DNA from: Vreelandella sulfidaeris | Lineage (GTDB): Bacteria; Pseudomonadota; Gammaproteobacteria; Pseudomonadales; Halomonadaceae | Assembly: GCA_007182875.1 (NCBI GenBank) | Contig: AP019514.1 | Location: forward strand, 2,790,001-2,854,000 | Direction of reading: 5' to 3' | DNA: 64,000 nucleotides | In this document: positions 11,734 through 22,923 of the stretch, piece by piece | Position numbering within the stretch: the stretch's first letter is position 1 | Layout of the letters: each line of letters starts with the position of its first letter | The notes under the pieces: generated by a model | Databases searched by the model: none | Told to the model about the DNA's origin: nothing | What the model saw: the letters and a program-made list of their open reading frames with translations, nothing else | Translations under genes and position numbers: made by a program

Positions 11734-14700
11734 ATGAGCCAGCCCGCTCCACTCAACCCATTAAGCCTGCCGCTTCACGGCAGCCGGCTGATAGAGGCCA
11801 GCGCGGGCACCGGCAAAACCTTCACTATCGCGCTGCTTTACGTGCGGTTGGTGCTCGGCGGCCACCGCGTTGACGATGACACGGCATTTGTACGTCCGCT
11901 CACGCCGCCGGAAATCCTGGTGGTTACCTTTACCAACGCCGCCACCCAAGAGCTACGCGAACGTATCCGCAACCGGCTGGTAGAAGCCGCCGAAGTGTTT
12001 CGCGCTGATGGCCAAGAAAGCGATTCACTGCTGCTAGAACTCCGCGACCAATACGACCCCGCCACTTGGCCCGCCTGTTCGCGGCGCCTGGCGCTGGCCG
12101 CGGAATGGATGGACGAAGCCGCGGTTTCCACCATCCACAGCTGGTGCTACCGCATGCTGCGAGAACACGCCTTCGACAGCGGCAGCCTGTTCTCCCTCAA
12201 CCTGGAAAACGACCAGCGCGAACTCGAACAGGAAGTGGTGCGCGACTACTGGCGCAGCTTCTACTACCCGCTGGACAGCGACGCCCTCGGCACTGTCATT
12301 AGCTACTGGAAATCACCAGACGACCTGCACATCCTGGTACAGCGGCTACTGCCCGAAAGCGAAGCGCTGGGGGCGAAAGCCCGAGCCCAGCGACACCCTG
12401 GCCGCCACTCAGGCCGAACGCGCCGCAAAGCTCAGCGAACTCAAAGCGCCTTGGTCCGCCTGGCTGGATGAGCTGGTGCCCGCACTGGAAGACGCCGCCA
12501 AACGCAAAGCCTTCAAAGGCCAAAGCTTTAACGCCAAAAGCCGCGCCAACTGGCTAGGCGCGCTACGCGAGTGGTGCGAAACGGAGGCCGACCGCCCCGC
12601 GCTCACCGACGCCGCCTGGAAACGCATGACGCCTGACGGCATGGCCGACATCTGGAAAGAGGGCACCCCCCCTGTCCGCACGTATGGGCAGCGCTAGCGC
12701 AACTACCGGCCGCACTGGCTGCCCTGCCCGAGCCGCGCAACGACCTACTGATTCACGCTGTGCAGTGGTGTCGTGCCCGTATGGAACGCGAGCAGGAGCG
12801 CCGCGCGGAGATGGGCCCTAACGACCTACTTACGCAGCTAGACCGCGCCCTGCAAGGCCCCAATAAAGAAGCCCTGGCCACGCAGATCCAGCGCCAGTTT
12901 CCCGTGGCGCTGATCGACGAGTTTCAGGATACCGACCCGGTCCAGTACCGCATTTTTAATGCCGTGTATGACGTCGCCCAGCCCCGCCGTGACAGCGCCA
13001 TCCTGCTGATTGGCGACCCCAAACAGGCGATTTACGCGTTTCGCGGTGCGGATATCTTCACCTACCTGCGGGCCCGGCACGATACCGATGGCCGCCATGT
13101 CACGCTGGGCACCAATTTCCGTTCCAGCAGTGCCATGGTGGCGGCAGTTAATCACTGCTTTAGTTACGCCGACCAACATAGCGCCGGGGCGTTCCTGTTC
13201 CGCGCAGAAAGCGGTGACAACCCACTGCCGTTTAACCCAGTGGAAGCCAAAGGCACCAAGGAGGCGCTGGTACTCAACGGCAAATCGATCCCGGCGATGA
13301 CCCTATGGCCAATGGAGTGCGAAGAGCCGCTTTCCAAAACCGCCTACCACACTGAAATGGCCGAATGCTGCGCCTCGCACATGGCCATGCTTTTGGAAGC
13401 AGGCCGCCAGCAACAGGCGGGCTTTGCAAAGGGCTTTGCGAAAGCCGCTGATGACAGTGACGCTAACGAAGAGCAAACACTCACTCCGCTGGCCCCCCTC
13501 GGATATGGCGGTGCTGGTCAACGGCCTGCAGGAAGCCCGAGCGATTCGACTGGCGCTGGCCAGCCGGGGCATCAAGAGCGTTTACCTTTCCGATCACGAC
13601 AAAGTGTTTAGCTCACCCATTGCCCCGCAGTTGGCCATTTGGCTACGCGCCTGCGCCGAGCCCCAGGCCAACTCACGCCAGGCGGAAGCCAAGCTGCGCG
13701 CCGCCCTGGCAACGCCGGTACTTGGGCTGAGCCTTGAAGCACTCGATTACCTCAACCAGAGTGAGCTGGCCTGGGAAGCGCGGGTCGAGCAGTTCAGCGA
13801 CTACCACCGCCTGTGGCAACGCCAAGGCGTGCTGCCGCTGGTGCGCCGATTGATGGTCGATTTTGATATCGCCGCACGGCTGCTGGGCGAGTTCGCCGAG
13901 GGTGAGCGTTTGCTAACCGACTTACTTCATCTGGGTGAAATGTTGCAACACGCCAGCCAGGAACTGGATGGCGAACACGCGCTGATTCGCTTTCTGGCCG
14001 AGGCCATTGCCGACCCGGACAGCCACGGCGACAGCCACAAGCTGCGCCTGGAGAGCGACGCCGATCTGGTCAAAGTGGTGACCATTCACAAATCCAAAGG
14101 ACTGGAATACCCGCTGGTATTCCTGCCGTTTATCGCCAACCACCGCCCGGTCAGCGACACCGACCTACCGCTGCGCTGGCACGATGGCGAAGGCACGCTG
14201 CAAATTAGCCTAAACGCCGATGAAGCCACGCTTGCCACCGCCGACCGCGAACGGCTGGGCGAAGATTTGCGCAAGCTTTACGTGGCGCTCACCCGCGCCC
14301 GCCACGCCACTTGGCTGGGGCTGGCACCGCTAAAAGGCAGCGAGAATAGCGCCATTGGCCACCTGATGAACGGTGGCAAAGCCATCGCCCCCAGCGTGTT
14401 TACGCAAACACTGGGCGAGCTGGTGGAGGGGAGCGGTATTGAACTAAGCCCCGCCCCGCGCCCACCACGCTGCGCTTCACCCCTGCGCCGGAACAACAAG
14501 CGCTGGGCCACGCCCGCACGCCGCTGCGCCCCGCGCGGAACAGTGGTGGATCGCCAGCTACTCGGCGCTGCGTACCTCGGGGCTCTCTCAGGCGCGGTTA
14601 CCACGCCCGTTCCATCGCCCATGCCCGAACCCACCACCCCCAGGAAGCCACCACCCTGGAAGTACTGGACGAACCCCACGACAACGCCATTAACACCGAG

Positions 14701-15534
14701 GCGTTTCACCTGCACCGTTTCCCAAGAGGGCCAGGGCCCGGCACGTTTTTACACGGGCTATTAGAATGGGCGGGCCAGCTAGGCTTTGATAACGCGCTAA
14801 AAGCCCCTGCCGCTCGGGAAGACATGCTGCGGCGGCGCGTTCAACTGCGTGGCTGGCAGGCATGGTACGAGACACTGGCAGGCTGGTTTGACGAGCTGCT
14901 CTCGACACCTCTTCCCCTGCCTCACTCTCTGTCACTGGCCCCGTCCACGTCCCTGACAGAGCCCAGCGAGGGCGGCCAAGTGGCGCTATGCGAACTCGAA
15001 AGCTACCAGGTGGAATTGGAGTTCTGGTTTGCCGCGCACCATGTAGAAACGCACAAGCTGGATGAATTGGTAAGTGACCACTTACTACCGGGGATAGCAC
15101 GACCTACGTTAGATGCCGACACCCTCAACGGCATGCTCAAGGGCTTTATCGACCTCGCCTTTGAGCATGATGGCCGCTTCTATGTGCTCGACTGGAAATC
15201 TAACTACCTGGGCAGCGACGACAGCGCCTACACCGCCGATGCCCTACGCGATGCCATGCTTGAAAAGCGCTACGACCTGCAAGCCGCGCTTTACTTGCTC
15301 GCCCTCCACCGGCTACTGAAAGCACGTATGCCCGACTACGACCCGCACCAACACCTGGGCGGCTCGATGACCGTGTTTCTGCGCGGCAGCCGCACCACCG
15401 CCCGCGGGGTACACGCCGTGCCCGCCCCGGTCGCGCTGATTGAAGCACTGGACGCGCTCTTTGCAGGCACAACGGCAAGCGTAGAATCAGGCGCTGCAAC
15501 AAACTCAGCAGCAAGCCAGGAGTCACTGGTTTGA
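11734..15534 (+). CDS. recB: Exodeoxyribonuclease V, beta (RecB) subunit
   Basis: 3'-5' helicase and nuclease subunit of RecBCD. UvrD-type helicase motifs in order: EASAGTGKTFTIALL (Walker A, near residue 20), AVSTIHSWCYRML, ALIDEFQDTDPVQY (12910), LIGDPKQAIYAFRGADIF (13005), VVTIHKSKGLEYPLVFLPF (14075) and LYVALTRARHATW (14275). The C-terminal nuclease motif is present: FIDLAFEHDGRFYVLDWKSN (15150-15205) contains the expected Asp/Asp/Lys residues. About 1,267 codons, normal. Frame changes near 12400-12470, 12690-12760, 13480-13600, 14450-14520 and 14760. The ATG at 11734 has CGGAGAT upstream. Confidence 0.94.
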
Positions 15535-15580
15535 GCAACCGGCATGAGCAAACAGCTATGAGCAAAGAGACACAGCCTCC

Positions 15581-17793
15581 ATGAACGAGCCCATGAACCT
15601 TGATCTGTTTGCCGATGACGCACCGCCCGCTGCTGCTCAATCACAAGGTTCAACGGCACCTACAGCACCACAGGTAACAGCCGCCCAGCCCCACCCCGCG
15701 CTAAGCGACACCGCGGAGCTATTCCTGCTGTGCGAGCGCTGGGTCGCCCGCGGCTGGCTGCGAGATTTAGACCTGGCCCTGGTGCGTTTTTTTTTGAGCA
15801 GGAAACTTACAACGCCCCACCGCTGCTATTGTTGGCGGCGGCTCTCGCTAGCCACCAGCTCGGCCGAGGCCATGTGTGCCTGGATTTAGCAGCTACGCTG
15901 GAAGCGCCGGATTTTGCGCTTTCGCTGCCGCCGGAAGGCGACGACCTCAACGACCCGCCGCCGCTGCCCAGCCATGTGCTGGCCACGCTAACGCTGCCCG
16001 AGTGGCAGGCCGCGCTCAACCACCCCACGCTGATCAGCGACGGCCCCGGCAATACGCCCCTGGTGAAAAGTGACTCCTCGTTCACCACCCGGCTCTACCT
16101 GCGCCGCTACTGGCAGTTCGAGCAAACCCTGCATAACGAAATCGCCGCCCGACTCAGTGTGGGCAACGCAGGTGAAAGGCTGCTGCTTAAAACGCACTGG
16201 ATACGCTATTCCCTGCCACCAACACCCTGGATTGGCAAAACCGCCTGCGCCCTCGCCGCCCGAAGCCCTTTCTCCATCATCACCGGCGGCCCCGGCACCG
16301 GCAAAACCACCACCGTGGTGCGCCTGCTGGCCCTGCTGCAAACCCTGCAACTGGCTCAGCCCAACGCCCACCCGCTACGCATTCGCCTGGCCGCCCCCAC
16401 CGGCAAAGCCGCCGCACGGCTGAATGAATCCATCGCTGGGCAGGTGAAAGACCTACCCTTAGCGGGTTGGAATCGCTATTAGATAAGCACTCAGCCGCTT
16501 CCTCATCGAACGCAATAGACATTCCGACGGAAGTGACCACGATTCACAGGTTACTTGGCGCCCGCGCCGACACCCGCCACTTCCGCCACAACGCAGCCAA
16601 CCCGCTGGCGCTGGATGTGCTGGTGGTGGATGAAGCCTCGATGGTGGATATCGAAATGATGACGGCGCTGCTCAGCGTCTTGCCCGCCAGCGCAAAGCTG
16701 GTGCTGCTGGGGATAAAGATCAGTTGGCATCCGTGGAAGCTGGCGCCGTGCTGGGCGACCTGTGTCGCCGCGCCGACGCCGCCCACTACACCCCCACCAC
16801 GGCACATTGGCTGGCCGACCTCACCGACCACCCGCTGCCGGAGGCATTAATCGACCCGGACGGCCAACCGCTGGACCAAGCCATTACCATGCTGCGGGTA
16901 AGCCACCGCTTTACTGAAACAAGCGGCATCGGCCAGCTCGCCCAGGCGATTAACCAGCCGCTAAGTGAGGTATTGCGGGAACGGGATAAACACCAAGCAG
17001 TGCATGGCGTACTGAATAACGGCTACGCCGACCTGCACCACCTGGTGTTGAAGCCAGACGCACAAAACGAAGACAGCGCCCTGAAGCGCCTGGTGATCAC
17101 CGGCAGCCCGCAACGTTTTCCCAGCGCAGGCGAAGGCCGCTCCAATTTCAAGGGCGAGCCAATTGCACCGCCCACCGGCTATTGTCACTACCTAAACACA
17201 TTAGATAGTGAGCGGCCTGATACGGCATTAGCGTTTGAAGAGAACGGTGAGATTTACAATGCCTGGGCTAAACAAGTGCTGAATGCCTATAGCCGCTTTC
17301 AGTTGCTCTGCGCGCTACGCAAAGGCCCTTGGGGTGTTGAAGGCTTAAACCTGCGCATCGCCAAAACATTGCGCCGCGAAAGCTGCTGTACGGCAACGAC
17401 CACACGTTAGAGAAAGGCTGGTTCGAAGGCCGCCCAGTGCTGGTCACCCAAAACGACTACAGCCTGAAACTAATGAACGGCGATATCGGCATCACAATGG
17501 CGGTGCCAGATCCCCGCTCTACATCAGGAGCCCCAGGAAGATCGCTATTAAGAGTCGCCTTTCCGACCAGCGACCCGGAAAACCCGATTCACTGGGTGCT
17601 ACCTTCACGACTACACGCGGTGGAAACCGTGTTTGCGATGACGGTCCACAAATCCCAAGGCTCGGAGTTCTTGCACACCGCCCTACTGCTACCGCCCACC
17701 CTAAACCCCATTCTGACCCGCGAGCTGGTGTACACCGGCATCACCCGCGCCCGCGAATGGCTCACGGTGGTGGAAGCCAAACGCGGGTGTTGA
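15581..17793 (+). CDS. recD: Exodeoxyribonuclease V, alpha (RecD) subunit
   Basis: 5'-3' SF1B helicase of RecBCD. Visible motifs: SIITGGPGTGKTTTVVRLLA (Walker A, 16275-16335), LVVDEASMVDIEMM (16620), FAMTVHKSQGSEFLHTALLL (17630) and VYTGITRAREWLTVVEAK at the end. Length about 737 codons, slightly longer than E. coli RecD. Frame changes near 15790, 16470, 16710 and 17390-17440. It follows recB by 46 bp. Immediately behind its stop the base composition drops to very AT-rich DNA, and a decayed copy of its last ~55 codons reappears at 20241. Confidence 0.94.
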
Positions 17794-17884
17794 ATGATGC
17801 GGTGACGAGGGAGGTTATGAGGGTTAGTGGGGTTGATAACAATCGATAATGATGACTTTAATATTTAACAAAATATAACAATAA

Positions 17885-19833
17885 TTAAAGCAAATCACCG
17901 ATCAATTCATCAACTCCATTACTGGAATCAAACTCAATACTTTTCAGCTCTAAAAATAACTTTTTTATAATCAAGCGCTTTTGGCCAAAGATTGAAAGCA
18001 TTTCATTTATTGCTTTAAAATAAACAGAGTTGTTAATAATAAACTTAGGATTATCTTTAACAACATATAACTTATTCTTTTAATAGAAGGTTTAGACAAA
18101 ACTTCTCTAAATGAGACTTCCCCTCTACTTTTCTTATTCTTCATAAAAGATCGGGACATTTATGACTCAAGATATCTACGATCATGCTTTCGCGATTACT
18201 CACCATAATACAGTGAATTAAGTATTCATTATTTCGACCTATTGAAAAACTGTTGAACTTCATTATTACTTTCATCACACTCCTCTTTTACCACATCTAT
18301 ATCTTTACCTTTGTCATCAAAATTTTCATCGTTAAGCAAATAATCTTTGTCAGCAACCACTTTAAAACCTAACTTACGAACAAAGAAAAGCTTTTTCTTT
18401 TTCCACTTCTAAAAACTTATCCTTTTATTAGCAATATCCATATAATTATTATTATGATACTCAACAAAATCACTTAGCACTTCTTTAACAACAGAGGCAC
18501 GCATTGAACTAAAATCAATGTCAGAACAAAGTTCAAAACGTTTCTATAGGTCGACCAATTATTAGAATGATAAAAATGCAATAATATTACTTTCTGATTT
18601 TCCTTTATATCATTGCAAATAAACATCGAAGAAAAGTATTCCATTAATGACTTATGAGACCACCTGATACTACTACCCTCTTTAATAAAAAAGAGGAACT
18701 GTTGTTGTTAGGTCTTTAACAAAATTAACGGCACTAGTTTTAACCCCATTAGCTTTTGAAATTATATCACTTACAACTATCTCTAACTCATCTTTTGGAA
18801 TTCAATTTTTCCACCATTCTTTAGACACCAGAAACCTAGCCTTCTTAATAGAAATGAAACTCAGAAGAATCTAATTTAGAAAATTTTGGTCTAACAAACC
18901 CAACTTCTTTACTTAAATCATGTGCCTCAAATAAAGCTTCGTATACTTGGGAATAAAACAAATGTTTTTGCGGAATGACGGTTTTATGTCTGTATGCACA
19001 AAACAAAGTGAAACATAAAGAGGAGTTGATAAAAATTCTTTAAGTCCCTCATCCCTACTCTGCTGAATGCCCGATATCAATTTTTGAAACATCACTCTTA
19101 GGATCGTATTTTGATATTAGTGAAAAGCTTCTTTTTTCACTTAAGGAATTTATTTCGTATCGAGTAAAATCATAAAAATCTGAAAGATAAGATTCTTTTC
19201 TTGAAGTAATAAGAATTTTAGGATCGCTCAACTGATCTATAAAAACCCTCAGCTCTTTTATGATATACTCTTTATTATCTACTGAGACTTCATCCAAGCC
19301 ATCGAATAAATAAACCAAAGGAAGGTCTTTGATTAAATCTTTTGAAAATTTTCTTTAAGCCCAAACTTTAAAGCAATTTGCTCTGATATAGGTTTTTTTC
19401 AAGCTGTCTCAACTCTATAAAAACAGGTATATATTTCCTTTTTTAAAACATTAATAAAAATCTTTTTTGATAGGGTAGATTTACCCATGCCAGCAGAATC
19501 ATTAACCAAAACTTACTGTTGCTTTCAAACAAAATTGCTTCATCATCAACAACTATTTCAACATCATCTTCACTTTTTATAGTTAATGGAACATATATAT
19601 CTTCTAATTTTTAGGCGTATTTGGATAAGCGATAGTATTAATAGTGGAGCATTTCCCAGCTGCCCATGCAATATACTTCACTGACTCTTTCTCAAAACTT
19701 CTTTTATCTATTTTATCTTTAAAATAGTTTGTGACCTGTGAAGTTACGATAGGTTTTATTTTTCGTTATAAATTTTTTCAGCTATTGGAAAACTTAATCT
19801 AATAGCGTCTTCTAATTTAATATCATCTAGCAT
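17885..19833 (-). CDS. NACHT-domain STAND NTPase, probable anti-phage protein (bNACHT type)
   Basis: About 650 residues after bridging several 1-nt frame changes. In order: an N-terminal segment of ~100 residues (TSQVTNYFKDKI, SVKYIAWAAGKCSTINTIAY, LEDIYVPLTIKS); Walker A NDSAGMGKSTLSKKIF near residue 115; VFIELRQLE; Walker B with the NACHT signature VYLFDGLDEVSVDNKEY near residue 175; sensor region PKILITSRKE; then a helical arm with IRWSHKSLMEYFSSMFICND. These are NACHT-module features. GAGGG precedes the ATG at 19833 and the stop is TAA at 17885-17887. The gene is very AT-rich (A/T in most third positions) while recD is GC-rich, a clear sign of transfer. Homologous bacterial NACHT proteins are known phage-defence factors; activity here is inferred. 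Whether the frame breaks are real cannot be told, since neighbours have the same kind. Confidence 0.85.
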
Positions 19834-20026
19834 AAATATCCCTCAAGCATAATATTGCAAAATGAAAATATAACTTCAAGATAAACATATGTTTAAAAAT
19901 TGTGAATATCTAACTGTAATTCTTTTTATACGGATGCTATCTAACTAAATTGTAATCATAACCTCAGCACACCATAATCTAAGCTTCGATATTCCACTTT
20001 GACAGCCTACAGCCGAGATAAAACAG

Positions 20027-20240
20027 CGCCACTATAGTGGCGCTATCACCGAGATTGATGAGTCAAGCTTGTTGTTTTTCATCAAGCTCAATGCTCACCT
20101 GTTTCAATAACCGCTGTATGTCTGCGAACGCCGCTAAGCTTGCTCTCATCCATCTTGTTGCCAAAATGCTTTTGGCTATCATAGTTATAGTCGCGACATC
20201 TATCAGTTTTGTACCCAGCCACCGCTAGGTGCAGCACAAG
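20027..20240 (-). pseudogene. Decayed fragment of a glutathione S-transferase gene
   Basis: Aligns base by base with the interior of the GST gene at about 21690-21905 on the same strand (shared blocks GCGCCAC...AATGGCG-like start, CTGTTTCA, GCGAACGCCGCT, GCTCTC, CCAGCC, GCAGCAC) but is diverged, AT-richer and carries stops. Only the central/3' part of the gene is present. It ends abruptly at about 20240, where recD-like sequence begins. Confidence 0.75.
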
Positions 20241-20410
20241 CAGTAGAAACAGTGTTCGACATTACGGTACACAAAAGCAAGGTTCGGAGTTTCGCACACC
20301 GCACTACTGCTACCGCAAACGCCCCACCCATCCTCATCCGGGAGCAGGTCTACACTGGCACCAACCCGCGTCCGCGATTGGCTAACGCTTATCGAAGCCA
20401 CGCGCCTTGT
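20241..20410 (+). pseudogene. Decayed second copy of the recD 3' end
   Basis: Matches the last ~165 bp of recD (17619-17786): the reading starts VETVFDITVHKSK, aligning with VETVFAMTVHKSQ of RecD, and continues through blocks corresponding to ACTACTGCTACCG, GAGCAGGTCTACACTGGCACCA and ATCGAAGCCACGCGC. Several indels and substitutions break the frame. The fragment has no RecD core in front of it and directly adjoins the GST fragment, so it is a recombination remnant and not a gene. Confidence 0.85.
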
Positions 20411-20435
20411 AACTTTTAACTGAACACTATCCAGC

Positions 20436-20969
20436 CTACGGTAAAGCAATAGATAAACCAGAATTAGGCCAGGTGGCATACCTAACGCAGTTTCGACCCC
20501 AGGTGACGATCGAATATCATTGAGCAGCACATTGGGATCGAAAATTTTTCCTTCCATAACCACTGATTCTGACCGTGGATTATTAGAGTGACGGGCCCGA
20601 TATACCAATACAGCCCCTTTTTTTCTCTTTGATTGCGCGTTGGCAAAACCCTCGTGCATAGAATCGATTGAACTCACCCTCTGCAAGTGTTTCGTTGGCT
20701 GTTACAGGGATTTTTGCAATCGTTGTTCCACCCTTCGGTTTTTTACGCTCTTCATGACTTCTCAAGATTCTAAGTTCTAATAAGTTGTCCGCTAGCCAAG
20801 CATCGTCGTGAAATCTTGCCGCCTCTTTAAGTATTGACGGCCACTGCCGAACTCCCTCATCATTTAATCTTTAGTTTATATAGAGCGTTCCGCCCTCAAT
20901 ATCACGATCAATCTCTTCAACCATTTGTGAACGAGTGCTCTCATCTAGATTCCTATAATTCAACGCCAT
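20436..20969 (-). CDS. Conserved hypothetical protein, about 177 residues
   Basis: AAGGAGA lies 6 nt before an ATG at 20969. Joining three frames (changes near 20875-20885, 20620 and 20470) gives MALNYRNLDESTRSQMVEEI, then WPSILKEAARFHDDAWLADN, LAEGEFNRFYARGFCQRAI, LVYRARHSNNPRSES, LLNDIRSSPGVETALGMPPG and an end PNSGLSIALP. The blocks GEFNRFY-RG-C-RAI, VYRAR----PR-ES and GLPPGPNSGLS give it the look of a conserved family, but I cannot name it. It runs convergently towards the recD remnant and ends 26 bp from it, so it probably travelled with that second recD-GST cassette. Confidence 0.65.
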
Positions 20970-21042
20970 GATTCTCTCCTTATATTATTAGGCACCTACC
21001 ACTTCAACTATTACCAACAACCGCGAGCATTACCGCTGGCGT

Positions 21043-21304
21043 TTATATTTCTTCTATAAGCTTTTTAGTAACTACAGATAATAGCGATATATCATTTGTA
21101 TGCCTTTCAAACGTGAAGTGGGTGGTCGTTTCGGAAAGGGTAAACAAATTCATTCGCACGCCTTTACGTGAAAAATAGTGCCGTGGCAGGTAGTGCGATC
21201 GCGTAATTCGAGGGCTTCGATGGAGCCGGCAGCAGCTTTCCAACAACATGCAACTGCACGTGTTGGTTAGTAGGATGAAGCTCGATGCGTGAGGCATTTT
21301 GCAT
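21043..21304 (-). pseudogene. Remnant of a DUF427-domain gene
   Basis: Two frames read together give NASRIELHPTNQHVQLHVVG and then YLPRHYFSRKGVRMNLFTLS followed by ETTTHFTFERHTNDISLLS. This follows the DUF427 pattern (HP..., G-V-ADS-RA, YYFPREDVRMDLL, TTYCPFKGDA-YYS), with key residues such as the CPFKG block degenerated. It is shorter than the family and diverges at the 3' end. Likely decayed, though sequence errors may exaggerate this. Confidence 0.55.
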
Positions 21305-21514
21305 TAGTTTGTCCCTGCGGCGATTTATCGCTCTAGTCATTTAAGACTATCAGCTAAGTTCGTTGAACCCCATGTTTAATTCATTAAACTTTAGGCTACG
21401 AGGATGATATGGATCATACTCAGCCCCATTACGTCCTACCACTGCCCTAGGCTAATGCAAAACAGTACGGCTAAAATCTGCCTATTTTGAATATCAGGAT
21501 GGGGTTGACGCCAC
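21305..21514. other. Intergenic stretch without a recognised gene
   Basis: About 210 bp between the DUF427 remnant and the GST terminator. I see no reading frame with a ribosome site and no strong repeat. Confidence 0.5.
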
Positions 21515-21546
21515 CACGAAAACGCCCCGCAGTAGCGAGGCGATGA
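21515..21546 (-). terminator. Rho-independent terminator of the HAD-GST operon
   Basis: On the minus strand CGCCTCGC-TACT-GCGGGGCG (one mismatched pair) is followed by TTTTC. It lies 30 bp behind the GST stop. Confidence 0.75.
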
Positions 21547-21575
21547 AGGTAGTAAGTTTATTGGTGGCGGCTCTA

Positions 21576-22169
21576 CTAAACGAATGCAGTCTCCTGAAAA
21601 CTAGCACGTGCAGTCACACCAGAATGCCAAACCTGCAACTGGGGATACTCTTCTTTCCAGTTCACCTCTGGCAGCCTAAAGACTAGGTAATCCAGCGCCA
21701 CCGTAATGGCGATGTCGCCCGTTGATGGCTGCGGCCTGCTGTTTTCCCCAAACTCACTGTTCAGCTGTTTCAGCAGCCTCTGAATGGCTCGCGAACGCCG
21801 CTGGCCCAGCTCGCTCGTCAATCTCTTTGCCATAGTGCTTTCTGGCAATCACGGTCGTGAACGCGGCATCCATCAGGTTTGGCCCAGCCCCACCAGTGCA
21901 GCACATCCCCAGGCTGGCGGCTGGCAGCATTGGCGGGTTGGGGCTTACGCTATCCAGGTAAACGGCAATCAGCATGGATTCGCTAAGCGTGGTGCCCTCC
22001 CTCCGTTACCAGCGCGGGAATGCGCCCGGCGGTTGGCTTTTAACAGATCGGCATCGTCTGCCCAAGGGTCGCACCACTTCAGCGTGACGGCATCAGCCAG
22101 GCCTTTTTCCAGTAACACGATGCGCACCAGGCGCGCGTAGGGCGAGGTTGCATTTAGGTAGAGTTCCAT
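21576..22169 (-). CDS. Glutathione S-transferase family protein
   Basis: About 200 residues. The thioredoxin-like N-terminal domain begins MELYLNATSPYARLVRIVLL, with the GST pattern 'SPYARKVR' where Ser starts the glutathione site, then ESMLIAVYLDS in the usual E-S position. The all-helical C-terminal domain follows (DAAFTTVIARKHYGKE, GDIAITVALDYLVFRLPEVN). Two frame changes (near 21985 and 21770) must be bridged. The ATG lies 2 bp after the HAD stop and its ribosome site AGGAGA is inside the HAD 3' end, so the two are translationally coupled. A decayed relative of this gene lies at 20027-20240. Confidence 0.9.
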
Positions 22170-22171
22170 TG

Positions 22172-22859
22172 TTATCTCCTTAGCTGCTCACTTAGCTCGA
22201 CAAGGTCTTCAGCCACAAAATCCCACGCTTCTTCTGCTTCTAAATCTTTGCTCTGGTGGGGCCATACTCAGTACGCCGGGGTATAAAGGCCGTTTTCATT
22301 CCCAATGCACGGGCCGCACGCAGGTCAGCATTATGCGCTGCGCATAGCATTACCTCTTCCGGCGGGAGGCGTAGCAGGCGGCAAGCCCTAAATAAACCTC
22401 AGGGTCAGGCTTGTAATGCTCGAATAACTCGGCGCAAAAATCATATCCCACGGTAGCTTGGCGTGACGGGCGACATCGACCATTAATGAGACATTACCGT
22501 TGGTCAGCGTGGCGATGATGGCGTGCTCTTTCAGGCGTTGTAGGCCCTGTGGCACATCCGGCCAGGGTTCTAATTGGTGCCAAAGTGATTGACGCGATCA
22601 ATGGTCGCTTCGTCTAGCGCAATCCCCTGTTGATCGAGTAGTTTGACCAGGCTTTCTCGATGCAGGTCGTCTAATACCGTCCAGGGATTTCCCCCTGCGT
22701 ACCCTGTCCATGGAAGGGGCATAAAGCTGCCGCCATTGATCAGCCAGTTCTTCACTGGGTAGATCAATCCCCGTTCTTTCTCAAGCCCCTGAACTGATGA
22801 ATCAAGCTGGAGCGCCAATCAACAATAGTGCCAAATACGTCAAACACGATGGCTTTCAT
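22172..22859 (-). CDS. Haloacid dehalogenase, type II (HAD hydrolase)
   Basis: HAD-superfamily hydrolase of about 229 residues, similar to L-2-haloacid dehalogenases. Start MKAIVFDVFGTIVDWRSSL contains the nucleophilic Asp of motif I. TLTNGNVSLMVDVARHAKLP carries the motif II T/S region; KPDPEVYLGA contains the motif III lysine; EEVMLCAAHNADLRAARALG is motif IV and the protein ends AEDLVELSEQLRR. Frame changes near 22800, 22575, 22440, 22375 and 22265. AGGAGA precedes the ATG. First gene of a two-gene unit with the GST. The real substrate is unknown. Confidence 0.88.
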
Positions 22860-22923
22860 TCGTATCTCCTTGATGGATGGTTATTGCTGACGGAGTCGTT
22901 AGGTGGCAAGAAGAATCCTGGGC

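Noticed and set aside
17885..19833. Calling the NACHT gene a pseudogene
   Set aside because: Its frame breaks are of the same kind and density as in essential neighbours, so sequencing error is the simpler cause.
20037..20228. Small hydrophobic plus-strand frame
   Set aside because: It is the antisense of the decayed GST fragment, shown by alignment with 21690-21905.
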